Positions 38,292-47,516 of a stretch of DNA of 64,000 nucleotides are shown piece by piece. A program made the position numbers and the translations under genes. Each line of letters starts with the position of its first letter. Position 1 is the stretch's first letter. A model generated the notes under the pieces. The model saw nothing but the letters and a program-made list of their open reading frames with translations. It had not been told where the DNA came from and ran no database searches. Origin of the DNA: Candidatus Lindowbacteria bacterium RIFCSPLOWO2_12_FULL_62_27 (lineage in GTDB: Bacteria; Lindowbacteria; 2-12-FULL-62-27); assembly GCA_001784175.1 (NCBI GenBank), contig MFPR01000004.1, positions 310,001 through 374,000 on the forward strand, given 5' to 3'.

Positions 38292-41119
38292 TTTTTCGAA
38301 AAAAAGTATTTATCATCCACGGCCGCGGCGCGCAGAACGGCTTGGGCCGGGAAAGCGGCGGCGATCTGGACACGGTCGCATCGAACGCCTTTTATGCGGT
38401 CTGGGTCCATCATCATCTGAGGGAGATGCTCGGGCGCGCGCCGGTCTACGGGGAGGACTACGCATTTGATTTTGTGAATTACTCGGAAGGCCTGTTTCAC
38501 CTGGTCGTCCACCGCGGCGCGGACCTCTATCTTCCGGACTTTCCGATCGATGCGCTGGTTCCACGGATCCGGATGGTGGTCATTTCAGACCCCGCGGCCA
38601 TCGCCCACCTGAACGAGTTCTCGCGGCTGACCACGGAACTTCGGCGCTGGATGACCGATTATGTCGGCGTCCTTCCGCGGGACATCGTCTCCATTTCCAA
38701 CGAGATATTTCTCAACACCGCCAAGATGGTGGAACATCAGGAGCCGGAGGCGCTCAGGGCCGGCTGTCTCGTCGTTTACCTGTTTTACAATCTCGCGTAT
38801 CTGAGCGTCGCCGATCCATCGAAAGGCGCGGCGGAATTGATCCGCCAGACGGTCCAGCATGCCGTGGGAGACGAGTTCAAGCAACTCAAACAGCGGCTGC
38901 TGGACGTCCTGGAAGCGAAGCACAAGCAGGACCTCATGGACCGGGTCATGGCGAAACGCTATGACCCGGCCGTCGAGCGCGGGTACCTCCTCGCGCTGGT
39001 CCGCGCGGCGGACGAGGATATGTCCACGAAAGGCCGGATCGACCGCACCGAGGAACTCATTCTGCTGGTCGTTGAGATGACGGCCTGTCTTGTCCGGGGC
39101 GCGCGCCTGGAACGGGCGCTGCCTCTGAGCGAATTCGACGCGAAACTTGCGCGCGAGATGAACGACGATCTCGACTATGCAGGCAGGGCACTGCAGAGAT
39201 ATTTTCTGGAGCTTCTGGCAAAGGCCGACGCCATGCAGCCGTTCGGTGATGAGGGGTCAGGGGTCGCGTTCGAAAACCTCAAGACGTGCCTGCGGTCGCT
39301 CGCGGAAATCGCCGCGGAAATCCGCACCCCGGACCTGCCGCCGGCGCGCGAGGGACTCGTGCCCATTCGGCTGATGCTCATGTACGAGGCGACGGGCATC
39401 GCGGTGTCCAACATCGAGATCATCGTCCGGCGGCTCGCCGGCGGCGGCGCGTTTGTTCTGCCGGACGGGACGGAGCACCCCGGTCCGGAGATCCGCCGGG
39501 TGACGGACCGGGACGGTGCCGTGGAGATTTTCTACAGGCCGTCGGACCCGGCCGAGCCGTACCGGCTGAGCGCGACGTACGACGACCTGAGCTGCGTGTA
39601 TTTCCCTTCAGACAGAAATCCCAACGAAGACCCCGCCGGGCCGCACATCGAGGAGAGCATGGACTTCGGCGGGGCGCCGGCCATGGACCGGACGATGAAA
39701 GTCTCTCTCGATTTGATGGACCGGCAGATCAGATTTTTGAGGGACCATGACATCCACATCGCAGCGATCGATGATCACCACCCCTACACGCCGGCCATTC
39801 TCGCCAATCTTGAGGAACACAGGGAGCAGGGGCATATCGGCCATATCCGCCTTTCGAGCCTGCCGCGCGGCCAGGAGCAGCCGAAGGAGGATCAGAAGTG
39901 CGGCGCGGACCTCATTTATGAACAGTACGTCGAAGGCAAACCGTGGGACAATCCGGGCCTGCGAAAACTTCGGGATATCGCGCACGTCCAGGACCTCGCC
40001 TTGGAGCGAAACGATCTCGCCATGGACTTGTCGAGGCTGATCGGGCTCAAACACCGGAAGATCGACATCGTCATGACGCTCGCGCAGAACGTCAAGGACC
40101 TTGAATCGCTCGAAGGGATCATGGCGCGGTTTGGCTGGTCGAAGGAAGTGAGTTCATTTGAAGGAATGCTCTCTCAGGTCATCCCGCGGACCGAAGAGAC
40201 CGTCGGCCACATTGTGCTCGGGGACGGCGACACGGAGGTCAGCCGGACGCGCATTCTGGTGGCGATGTCGCCGTTCAGCGATCCCAAAAAGGGAGAGCCC
40301 CAGGTCAATATGGCAACCGCGAAGGGGTACCTCCTGGGACGAAAAGGGTACCCGGCCGATTATTTCTTCTACTGTTACAACTTTGATTCTCTGCAAATGC
40401 GGCAGGCGAACCCGCAGGACGACCGGCTGGACCTCAGCTTGCTGGCGCAGCGGCTGGGCACGCCGGGGGACGGCGGCCACCGCGGCGCGGCCACCTGCCG
40501 GCCGAGCCTGAACCCGGCGTTTCCGGCGCGTCTGTTTTCGTCCATGAACGAATTGAATTTCCTTCAGTACCTGGGCTGGCTGGGCGCGCGGATCAGTGAA
40601 AGCTGCGGCCTAAGGCTGCTCGATGTTCTGCCGCCGGCGGAACTGGACCTCAGCGATCAGCAGAAAGACTTCCTTGAGGAGATCGTTCGGGATTCACACC
40701 TGTTGGAACTTGCGCGCCCGGGATCGGATTCGGACCGGATCGCTGTCCTGGCCGTCCGGGCGCCGGTGAAATCCCAACGGGCGCCGGTCGGATATCTTCA
40801 GGTGTTTCATCACGTGCGAAAGCGCGGAGACATTCATTACCTGATTTACTGCCGTCCGGGTCTCAGCTCCATCGTCATCCAAAACGTGAACGATCCGGCC
40901 AAACGCCTCAACCCGGGCCGGCTCGCGAAGGACTTCGGCTGGCCGGAAGACGGCGGCACGGACATGGTGGGAATCGCCAGCGGGCGGTTGAACAAGTACA
41001 TCAAACCGGAACTCCGGTGGCTCAAAGGCGACGATTTTTCGCGCCTATGCAGCCTGTTCGCGCTCCTGTTCGATCACCGCACCGACTACAAGGTCAAGGC
41101 GCATTCAAGACCCCTTTAA
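38288..41119 (+). CDS. Large protein of unknown function with DHH-like segment, probable CTG start
   Basis: 943 aa if started at CTG 38288 (overlapping the upstream stop as CTGA). The first ordinary start, TTG 38342, would remove an ordered segment (KVFIIHGRGAQNGLGRESGG) that looks like a true N-terminus. No family is recognised. The segment IAAIDDHHPYTPAILANL near residue 490 recalls DHH phosphoesterases, and QDLALERNDLAMDLSRLIG follows. There is no signal peptide or membrane helix. A 21-nt exact match to the palindromic element lies at 40225-40245. It probably works with the radical SAM protein upstream. Confidence 0.7.
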   Translation: MIFRKKVFIIHGRGAQNGLGRESGGDLDTVASNAFYAVWVHHHLREMLGRAPVYGEDYAFDFVNYSEGLFHLVVHRGADLYLPDFPIDALVPRIRMVVISDPAAIAHLNEFSRLTTELRRWMTDYVGVLPRDIVSISNEIFLNTAKMVEHQEPEALRAGCLVVYLFYNLAYLSVADPSKGAAELIRQTVQHAVGDEFKQLKQRLLDVLEAKHKQDLMDRVMAKRYDPAVERGYLLALVRAADEDMSTKGRIDRTEELILLVVEMTACLVRGARLERALPLSEFDAKLAREMNDDLDYAGRALQRYFLELLAKADAMQPFGDEGSGVAFENLKTCLRSLAEIAAEIRTPDLPPAREGLVPIRLMLMYEATGIAVSNIEIIVRRLAGGGAFVLPDGTEHPGPEIRRVTDRDGAVEIFYRPSDPAEPYRLSATYDDLSCVYFPSDRNPNEDPAGPHIEESMDFGGAPAMDRTMKVSLDLMDRQIRFLRDHDIHIAAIDDHHPYTPAILANLEEHREQGHIGHIRLSSLPRGQEQPKEDQKCGADLIYEQYVEGKPWDNPGLRKLRDIAHVQDLALERNDLAMDLSRLIGLKHRKIDIVMTLAQNVKDLESLEGIMARFGWSKEVSSFEGMLSQVIPRTEETVGHIVLGDGDTEVSRTRILVAMSPFSDPKKGEPQVNMATAKGYLLGRKGYPADYFFYCYNFDSLQMRQANPQDDRLDLSLLAQRLGTPGDGGHRGAATCRPSLNPAFPARLFSSMNELNFLQYLGWLGARISESCGLRLLDVLPPAELDLSDQQKDFLEEIVRDSHLLELARPGSDSDRIAVLAVRAPVKSQRAPVGYLQVFHHVRKRGDIHYLIYCRPGLSSIVIQNVNDPAKRLNPGRLAKDFGWPEDGGTDMVGIASGRLNKYIKPELRWLKGDDFSRLCSLFALLFDHRTDYKVKAHSRPL
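40225..40245 (+). repeat. Partial copy of the 68-bp palindromic element
   Basis: 21 consecutive bases equal the left end of copies 1 and 2; similarity stops at the first outer-stem bases. It is read in another frame (GDTEVSR) inside the large unrecognised gene. Confidence 0.5.
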
Positions 41120-41128
41120 TTTACTCAT

Positions 41129-41539
41129 TCACCGAAAAACGAAAAGCCGAAGGCCGCTTTTTTCGTATTCGGCGATCTCCGAATCGATCGACATCAAGGA
41201 CAGGTTCCGGCAGATGCACTGCCAGGCGAGCATTCGATCAAACGGATCCTTGTTGCTGATCCGGGGGAGCCTATGGAACGTGGCAGCTTCGTGTTTTTCG
41301 AGCGGAATGATTTCGAATCCGGTTTTCTCGACGGCCTCGACAATTCCTTCCAGCGGAATATTTTCGAGATTGAATTTCTTAACGGCATACTTCAATGATA
41401 TTTCCCAAAGGCTGACAGAGCTCACGAAGATTTCATTTCGCGTGTCGCGCAGGATCGCCTTCGCGGCAGGCTTCAATTTACCCGGGTCGAGGACGCTCCA
41501 GATAACAAAATGCGTGTCTAACAGAACCCGGATGGTCAC
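41129..41539 (-). CDS. vapC: VapC-type PIN domain toxin
   Basis: 136 aa from GTG 41539, overlapping the antitoxin stop (GTGA). The PIN domain has its acidic residues in VLLDTHFVIW, SLWEISLK, and DPFDRMLAWQ with LMSIDSEI. PIN toxins of this group cut RNA, often tRNA or rRNA. The long upstream extension of the open frame is shadow of the antitoxin gene. The N-terminus shows the typical LLDTH of the group paired with Phd antitoxins. Confidence 0.92.
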   Translation of the reverse strand: MTIRVLLDTHFVIWSVLDPGKLKPAAKAILRDTRNEIFVSSVSLWEISLKYAVKKFNLENIPLEGIVEAVEKTGFEIIPLEKHEAATFHRLPRISNKDPFDRMLAWQCICRNLSLMSIDSEIAEYEKSGLRLFVFR

Positions 41540-41775
41540 AAGTCGAAGAACTCCCTTTCGCCGACCTTGAAATTTTTTGAAAAGCTGTATTTCGCCTTGC
41601 CCTCCAGAATGCCGAGGCGGCGGGGCTTCCGGGGAAAGTACTTTTTGTAGGGAACGATCACCGCGACCTTTTTCCTGGCGCGGCCGAACGTGACCGTAAT
41701 TTCCCCGCCATTTTCCACGTGGTCGATCACTTCCGCGAAACGGTTTTTGACGTTGGCCGCCGTCCATGTCTTCAT
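41536..41775 (-). CDS. Phd/YefM-type antitoxin
   Basis: 79 aa. The N-terminal fold is that of Phd/YefM DNA-binding antitoxins (MKTWTAANVKNRFAEVIDHV, then ITVTFGRARKKVAVIVPYKKY). The C-terminal tail (FSKNFKVGEREFFDL) should wrap the toxin. It comes before the toxin gene with a 4-nt overlap and probably represses the pair. Confidence 0.9.
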   Translation of the reverse strand: MKTWTAANVKNRFAEVIDHVENGGEITVTFGRARKKVAVIVPYKKYFPRKPRRLGILEGKAKYSFSKNFKVGEREFFDL

Positions 41776-41832
41776 GGCCGTATCCTACCCGCCCCGCCGC
41801 TTAATGTCAAGTTGACATGTTCTGACCGTTTC

Positions 41833-42789
41833 TCAGGCATCTACCAGCGCGCCGAGGTGTTCGGCGACGCTTGCGCCCAGGGCCTGCAAATCGTATCCGC
41901 CCTCGAGCATTGACACGATTTTGACGGGCGCGTCGAGGTCGCGGAGGGTCCGGACGACCCGGCGCGTCATTTCGCCGTAGCATTCGGTGGAGAGTTCCAG
42001 CGCGGCCAGAGGGTCGGCGGCGTGGGCGTCGAATCCGGCGGAGATCAGAAGGAGCGTGGGGTCGAATTTTCGGATCGCCGGAAGAATCCGGTCGTTCAAG
42101 TCCGACAGAATTTCGACGTCGGAGGACCCGGCGGTTTGCGGGCAGTTCAGAGTGAACTGCAGACCCGCGCCTGTCCCGCGCTCCCGGTCCGACCCGCCGC
42201 CCGGATAAAACGGGAATTGATGGAGGGAGCAGTAATAGACCTGATCGGTTTCGTAAAACGCCGCCTGCGTTCCGTTGCCGTGATGCACGTCCCAATCGAG
42301 GATGAACACGCGCGGCGCGAGGGCCAGGGCCGGCAGAGTCAGGGCATGCCGGGCGGCGATGGCGATATTGTTGAACAGGCAGAATCCCATCGACCGGTCC
42401 GGCTCGGCGTGATGGCCGGGCGGCCGGACCGTGCAAAAGGCGGCGGCGTCTTCGGGTTCATCCAACACAAACTCGACTGCCGTGCACCCGGCGCCCGCCG
42501 CCAGGAGCGCCGCCGGCCAGGAACCACGCGAGGTCGGCGTGTCCGCGTCGAGCGGCTCGCCGCGCTCGCAGGCCCGCCGGACCGCGTCGAAGTGATCCCG
42601 CGAATGGACACGAAGGATTTGTTCGGCCGTGGCGGGCGCCGGTTTCTGATGGTCCAGCCGGTACCACAACGCGTAGCGTTCCGACCGCAGCGCGTCCACG
42701 ATCGCTCCAAGCCGGGCCGGCCGCTCCGGGTGGCCGTAGCCGGTTTCGTGCTGGAGAAAAACGGGCGATCCGAAATACGCGGTCCGCAT
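41833..42789 (-). CDS. Histone deacetylase/acetoin utilisation (AcuC/AphA) family amidohydrolase
   Basis: 318 aa. Zinc hydrolase markers of the family: YGHPERPARL, TVRPPGHHAEPDRSMGFCLFN with the catalytic His pair, ILDWDVHHGNGTQ with metal ligands, and SAGFDAHAADPL. The bacterial members deacetylate acetylpolyamines, acetyl-lysine or other amides. The gene follows gspN after 5 nt and is the last of the long minus-strand run; a link with secretion is not obvious. Confidence 0.93.
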   Translation of the reverse strand: MRTAYFGSPVFLQHETGYGHPERPARLGAIVDALRSERYALWYRLDHQKPAPATAEQILRVHSRDHFDAVRRACERGEPLDADTPTSRGSWPAALLAAGAGCTAVEFVLDEPEDAAAFCTVRPPGHHAEPDRSMGFCLFNNIAIAARHALTLPALALAPRVFILDWDVHHGNGTQAAFYETDQVYYCSLHQFPFYPGGGSDRERGTGAGLQFTLNCPQTAGSSDVEILSDLNDRILPAIRKFDPTLLLISAGFDAHAADPLAALELSTECYGEMTRRVVRTLRDLDAPVKIVSMLEGGYDLQALGASVAEHLGALVDA

Positions 42790-42794
42790 GCCGG

Positions 42795-43541
42795 TCAGTC
42801 CGGTTCCGACGTGGAGAGGAAATTCGAAATCGGGATGGACCGGTCCACCGTCATCGTGTTCTGTCCGAACGCGGCCCGGCCTTTCAGCGCCAGGGTCGCT
42901 TTGCGAATCGGATGAGACGGCCGGATTTCGCCGGCGCCTTCAAATCCGCCCTGATCGGTGACCAGCCGGATTTCGGTCAACCGCACCGCGTCGGCCAAGG
43001 GTTCCGCCAGGATGTGTCCTTCGCGAAGGCTCGACCCCAGCATCACCGCCCAGGACGACTGGCCCCAATCGCCGGTCGCCTCGATTTTGATCCGGCCCCC
43101 TTCCAGCAGCCGGCCCGCTTTCGCGTCGATCAGGCAGCTTGCGGAACCCTGGACCGCGATCTCGACGCCGGCCGGGCCTGGAAGAATCTCGTTCAGACGG
43201 AGGTCTGTAATTTCGGCGTCGACATGCACGCTCGTGAGTTTCCAGCCCGAGGCCGTCAGCGCGATCCGCCCGTTGCCCCGCCGGAGCTTCAACCGGACCG
43301 CAGGCGGGAATAAACCGGCCGGATACAGATGGCATTCGTCCAACAGGACCACACGGGTCGGCGAAAGATTCACCCGGACGCCCGACAGGCGCGCGCCCCA
43401 CGGCGCCGCATCGATGGACTCGCATGACACGGCCGGAACGCGTCGCGCCAGCGCGAACCGCAGGGCGGCGTCGTATGGAAATGCGAGGAAGAGGGACGCG
43501 AGGAAGACGGCGGCGGCCCAGGCGAAAATTTTAAAACGCAC
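42795..43541 (-). CDS. gspN: Type II secretion system protein GspN
   Basis: 248 aa from GTG 43541, with AGG 7 nt upstream and starting 11 nt inside gspM. A single N-terminal membrane segment (FAWAAAVFLASLFLAFPY) is followed by beta-rich periplasmic sequence with AFPYDAALRFALARRV, typical of GspN. Its role in the secretion machine is not well defined and the gene is missing from many systems. Confidence 0.82.
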   Translation of the reverse strand: MRFKIFAWAAAVFLASLFLAFPYDAALRFALARRVPAVSCESIDAAPWGARLSGVRVNLSPTRVVLLDECHLYPAGLFPPAVRLKLRRGNGRIALTASGWKLTSVHVDAEITDLRLNEILPGPAGVEIAVQGSASCLIDAKAGRLLEGGRIKIEATGDWGQSSWAVMLGSSLREGHILAEPLADAVRLTEIRLVTDQGGFEGAGEIRPSHPIRKATLALKGRAAFGQNTMTVDRSIPISNFLSTSEPD

Positions 43542-44004
43542 TCGAACCTGCGGCGGGGGACGGGTCCACAAACGTGGCGGAAAAATCAAAACGTTCGACC
43601 GACGCGCCGGACCGCTCCAGCAAAAAGGACGGCACGGTAATGTCGCGCTCGGCCGAAACCTGTTCCAGGAGCGCGGCGATGCGTTCCAGCGGGACGCCCT
43701 CCAAACTGAGCGTGACGGTCGCCGGCTGGCCCGCGCCGGCTTCCCGGCCGGACCATTTGGGCGAGCGGTCTTTCAGGTCCAGCGGCTCGACGATCCGCTG
43801 AAGCCGGACCAGAAGCGGGTCGGCCGGTTTGGGGGTGGGCGGGACGTTGGGCAGTTCGGAAAACAATTTCGAAAAGGCCACAAAGTCCGCCGTCCGGCGG
43901 TCCCGGATCCGCGCCGCCGCGCGGACGTCGAGACCCAGATACAGGAGAAGCGCGCAATAGGCGGCGCCGCACAGCAAAAGCAGTCCCGCGGGTTTCACAT
44001 TCAT
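43531..44004 (-). CDS. gspM: Type II secretion system protein GspM-like
   Basis: 157 aa from ATG 44004, which overlaps the gspL stop (ATGA). It has one N-terminal membrane helix (GLLLLCGAAYCALLLYLGLD), a coiled region and a small ferredoxin-like periplasmic domain. GspM holds GspL at the inner membrane platform. The assignment rests on topology and on position between gspL and gspN. Confidence 0.8.
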   Translation of the reverse strand: MNVKPAGLLLLCGAAYCALLLYLGLDVRAAARIRDRRTADFVAFSKLFSELPNVPPTPKPADPLLVRLQRIVEPLDLKDRSPKWSGREAGAGQPATVTLSLEGVPLERIAALLEQVSAERDITVPSFLLERSGASVERFDFSATFVDPSPAAGSSAF

Positions 44005-45254
44005 GACGCCGCGTGTCCCGCCGCCGGCTTGAGCCGGGCACGGACTTTGAATGCGGTCCGCTTGTCGCTCATCCGCGTTTCGCTCGACACCAGGGCCGCG
44101 TCCGCCAGCGCCGGATCGGCCGAGAGCGTCGCGACCCACTGCGCGACGGCCTGAGGGTCGGCCGCAGTGCCGCGGATTTCAACGCGCACGATGTCGAGGG
44201 AAATCGCGTCGAGACGCAGAGTCGCCGCGGCCGCCTGACTCGACACCCGGTCCACCACCGCAAGCCACGCGTGAAGCGGCACGGAGGTGGCCGCGCGGGC
44301 CGGCGCGGCGAAACGCGCCTTGTCCTGCAGCGCGAGCAGGGGATTGACGCGCAGGGAGTCCGGAACTTTCACGCCAAATCGCGCCTCATATCCGTCGAGC
44401 ATTCTCCCCTGCAATTGATCGGCGAGACGCGTCATGCGGACTTTGGCCAATCCAAGACCCGCAAGCGGCATGAGAAGCGAAATCGCCAGGAGGGCCGCCC
44501 GAAGGATTTTCCATCCGGGCCGGCCGGTTTCCAAACCCGCCGGCAGGTGGATAGACGCAGGTTGGGAAGGATGCGGCGCGATGCCGGGCGAGAGGGTCGC
44601 ATGTTTTCCGGCGATCAGCGCCGGGACGCAGTCCATGAGCGTTTCCATCGCGTCCTGGGTGACCACCGTCCCATATTTGGCGAGAACCGGCTCGATGGAA
44701 CCGCCGGCGTTCAGCCGCAGCAGGGTCGACTTGCGGCCCAGCATGGAAGCGATGCCGGTCGGGATTTCCACCGCGCCCGGGCCACCCGACAGAATCGCCT
44801 TCCAGACCAGCGCGGGTTTTCCGCCCGGCGGCACCCCGATCAACGTGACGCCGGCCGCCGCGTCCAGCGCGATCAGGCCGCCATGCCGGAACCGTTTGTC
44901 CCAGACGAGCGTCGTCAGCAGAAGATCTTCCGGAACGCATCGATCGGCGCCGTCGGACGCCGCAGCGGCGGGCGCGACGGCGGCCCAGACCGTCCGGCGG
45001 CCCCTCGAAAAAAATCCCGGGCGCGGAATCAACAGCCAGACTTTGGCCGATTCGGCCGGCAGCGGAATCCGGTCAAACACCATCTCCCGAATCTGCGCCT
45101 CGCCGATCCGGCGCAGCGCCTTCACCGGCAGCACGAGCGGGACGAGAAATGTCTGGCGGCTTGGCAGCGCCGTCCATTCGCCGTCCGGCCAACGGCTCCT
45201 CCCTTTCGGGGTACGCTCGATTTTCTGGTTCCGTCCCGGAAAATACAATATCAT
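44001..45254 (-). CDS. gspL: Type II secretion system protein GspL
   Basis: 417 aa. An actin-like cytoplasmic part (residues 1-240) precedes a single membrane helix (LRAALLAISLLMPLAGLGLA) and a periplasmic ferredoxin-like domain. GspL links the ATPase GspE to the membrane platform. It follows gspK after 8 nt and overlaps gspM. Sequence conservation is weak, as is normal for GspL. Confidence 0.82.
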   Translation of the reverse strand: MILYFPGRNQKIERTPKGRSRWPDGEWTALPSRQTFLVPLVLPVKALRRIGEAQIREMVFDRIPLPAESAKVWLLIPRPGFFSRGRRTVWAAVAPAAAASDGADRCVPEDLLLTTLVWDKRFRHGGLIALDAAAGVTLIGVPPGGKPALVWKAILSGGPGAVEIPTGIASMLGRKSTLLRLNAGGSIEPVLAKYGTVVTQDAMETLMDCVPALIAGKHATLSPGIAPHPSQPASIHLPAGLETGRPGWKILRAALLAISLLMPLAGLGLAKVRMTRLADQLQGRMLDGYEARFGVKVPDSLRVNPLLALQDKARFAAPARAATSVPLHAWLAVVDRVSSQAAAATLRLDAISLDIVRVEIRGTAADPQAVAQWVATLSADPALADAALVSSETRMSDKRTAFKVRARLKPAAGHAAS

Positions 45255-45262
45255 GGTGTGGG

Positions 45263-46147
45263 TTAAGCGACCCGGCGGACCATCGCCGCGCCCGATTCGG
45301 CTTCGCGCTCGATCACGTACTCGCGCCGCACGTACAGGTGCGCGCCGTTGAAAATCACGATCGCCCGCCAGGCCGTCGGGAGGTCGGTCAGGATCGACTG
45401 GATCGACTGAAGCGCGGCCGCCGGAATCGACCCGGTCGGAAGCTGAAACGTGACGCCCGGATAGCGGCGCATGTCTTCCAGCTTGTTTCGCGCGACGAGT
45501 CCGTACGCGTCTTCGAACAGGTCGAGCATCTCATCCGACGCGGCCGGGACGTAAATTTTTCCGCTCCCGTACGAGGTGAGCAGCGGGCGGATGCGGTCAA
45601 AAGCCGAGACGTCACGGAATCCGCGCACAAAGGAAAGTTCATCCACCGTTTCGAACGGCCCATTCCTCGGGGAGATGTCCTCCCCCAGGTAATCCAGCCG
45701 CTCGGCGCCCGACGCGCGCGGCTCGTCGTCCGCGTCGACCCAGTCGAGCGCGCACGGCAGGGCGCGATGTTCGAATTGCTCGCGCTTGAGGAGCGCGCCG
45801 AACAGCTCCTGGACGGGTCCGCCCACGATGAGGTCGTTGAGCCGGTTGACGTTCAGGCGCGTTTCCAGCGGCTCGACCTCCAGCCGGACGGTGAAATCGT
45901 CGACTGGAAACTCTCGCGGCTCCCTGGACAGCGCCATCAGTTCCGCGGGCTTGAGGGCGGGCAGGCCCGATTCTATTTTTTTCAAGAGGCCCCGCGACTC
46001 GACCAGCCGCACCGCTCTGCGGGACCGGTCAAAGGCCGTGCGCGCGCGAAGATTGAAGTCGCTGACAATGATCACGAGCGCCAGCGTGATCACGAGCGCC
46101 ATCGGCAGGGCCGCGCCGCGTTCAGGAGTGGGTTTCGGCGAACGCAT
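45263..46147 (-). CDS. gspK: Type II secretion minor pseudopilin GspK
   Basis: 294 aa. The N-terminus has a short basic leader and a hydrophobic helix (GAALPMALVITLALVIIVSD). The large domain, typical of GspK, shows EVEPLETRLNVNRLND and DWVDADDEPRASGAE. It caps the pseudopilus tip with GspI and GspJ. The start overlaps the gspJ end by 26 nt. Confidence 0.88.
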   Translation of the reverse strand: MRSPKPTPERGAALPMALVITLALVIIVSDFNLRARTAFDRSRRAVRLVESRGLLKKIESGLPALKPAELMALSREPREFPVDDFTVRLEVEPLETRLNVNRLNDLIVGGPVQELFGALLKREQFEHRALPCALDWVDADDEPRASGAERLDYLGEDISPRNGPFETVDELSFVRGFRDVSAFDRIRPLLTSYGSGKIYVPAASDEMLDLFEDAYGLVARNKLEDMRRYPGVTFQLPTGSIPAAALQSIQSILTDLPTAWRAIVIFNGAHLYVRREYVIEREAESGAAMVRRVA

Positions 46148-46742
46148 TGCTCAACATCAGGCGGAACTCGTCCGCCGGCGCCTCGTCTGTGTTTCCCGGC
46201 GGCGGCGGCCATGACCGCAGCGCCTGGAATTTGAGCCGGATCAGGCTCGTGACCGCCGGAACCTCCTCCGCCGGAACAAAACCCCCGGCGGCCTCCGAGT
46301 ACGCCTCGATCACCGGCCGGCGCAGACCCTCCAGGAGAAATTCCCGGGTTTCCTTTACGCCGATCCCATCTGCAATCGCGTACCGGACCAGCCGGAAGGC
46401 GGGGCGGTCCGGGTCGCGCTCGAACACGTACCGGATGCGCAGCCGGAGATACCGGCCGCCCCAGTCGCCATAGACCAGCACCGAAAATCCGGCCGGCCGG
46501 TCGTCCAAATATTCGTACGTGAAGGGGCTGGCGCTGCGGTCCAGTTCGGCCTGGATCATTTCCCTCAACACGATTTCCTTCCGAAGCCGGTCGGCCGTGA
46601 GTTGGGCCGCGGCGGCGGTGCGGCGGCAGTTGGTGAACACGGCGTAGAGAAGCCCCGCAAGCATGGCCATGAGGAGGGTGGCGATCAGAAGTTCGATCAG
46701 GGTGAACCCGGCCCTGGGGTTCAGCCTGTCAGTCGTAGACAT
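46122..46742 (-). CDS. gspJ: Type II secretion minor pseudopilin GspJ
   Basis: 206 aa. It has the prepilin cleavage signal RAGFTLIELLIATLLMAML, with Glu at +5 after the cleaved Gly. A beta-rich domain follows. It forms the pseudopilus tip with GspI and GspK. The start overlaps the gspI end. Confidence 0.9.
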   Translation of the reverse strand: MSTTDRLNPRAGFTLIELLIATLLMAMLAGLLYAVFTNCRRTAAAAQLTADRLRKEIVLREMIQAELDRSASPFTYEYLDDRPAGFSVLVYGDWGGRYLRLRIRYVFERDPDRPAFRLVRYAIADGIGVKETREFLLEGLRRPVIEAYSEAAGGFVPAEEVPAVTSLIRLKFQALRSWPPPPGNTDEAPADEFRLMLSNAFAETHS

Positions 46743-47040
46743 GAATCTGCACGCCGGTCGTCCGGCCGGCCGGCGTCACTTCCAGGAGGGTGCTCCGGAA
46801 CCGGATCGGGCCGAGCTCGACCTGTTCCGATTTCAGCTCGCGCGCCCACGCGCCGATGTCGCGAAGACCGAGGGTGGGCGCGAGCGCGGCCTGCGCGGCG
46901 ATCGCATGATCCTGCGCGGAATTCAGCATGCGCAGGCTGTGCCGCACGACTTCCAGCAGCGACAGAGTCGCAAGGGACACGAAGGCGAACGCGACCAGAA
47001 GCTCGATCAGGGTGAACCCGTTTCGAACCGGCCTGCTCAT
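46729..47040 (-). CDS. gspI: Type II secretion minor pseudopilin GspI
   Basis: 103 aa from ATG 47040, overlapping the gspH stop. The prepilin signal is NGFTLIELLVAFAFVSLATL. The short length and position between gspH and gspJ identify GspI. A much longer frame upstream is shadow of gspH and gspG. Confidence 0.88.
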   Translation of the reverse strand: MSRPVRNGFTLIELLVAFAFVSLATLSLLEVVRHSLRMLNSAQDHAIAAQAALAPTLGLRDIGAWARELKSEQVELGPIRFRSTLLEVTPAGRTTGVQIHVYD

Positions 47041-47516
47041 TCTCCCGATTCCGTCCGCACGGTGCCCAGACGGTCGATTCTCCAGCGCATGCGATCCTCC
47101 ACCGACGGGCCCGAAAGATGCAGCGTAAAAGGTTCCGTCAGGCCGAGCGTGTTGAAGGCGAATTCGGGTTCGGGCGGCGTTTCGAGTCCCTGCTGTTTGA
47201 CCTCCTCGATCCGGTACTCGGCCAGCGCCAGCCGCGCGATCTCCGTGTCGGCCTGAAGCAACACGAGGTCGCGGGGAGGGGCGATCTTGATCCGCAGCGG
47301 TTTGGCGTCCAGTTGATCGAGCGGGACCAGCGGCGACCGCAGGGCGCGGCGGCCGGCGCGGAGGACAAATTGTTCGATATTCCGCAGGTCCCGTTCCTTT
47401 GGCCCGGCCAGCGCGGCCGACAGGCGCGGCAGCGCCATCGTGAATGTGAGACCCATGAGGGTGAGGACGATCAAAAGCTCGATGAGGGTGAACCCGGCCA
47501 TCCTTTTGAATCTCAC
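47037..47516 (-). CDS. gspH: Type II secretion minor pseudopilin GspH
   Basis: 159 aa. The prepilin signal is MAGFTLIELLIVLTLMGL. A single beta-rich domain follows, with the family-like ending of charged and Gly-rich loops. The start overlaps the gspG stop by 4 nt. Confidence 0.9.
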   Translation of the reverse strand: MRFKRMAGFTLIELLIVLTLMGLTFTMALPRLSAALAGPKERDLRNIEQFVLRAGRRALRSPLVPLDQLDAKPLRIKIAPPRDLVLLQADTEIARLALAEYRIEEVKQQGLETPPEPEFAFNTLGLTEPFTLHLSGPSVEDRMRWRIDRLGTVRTESGE

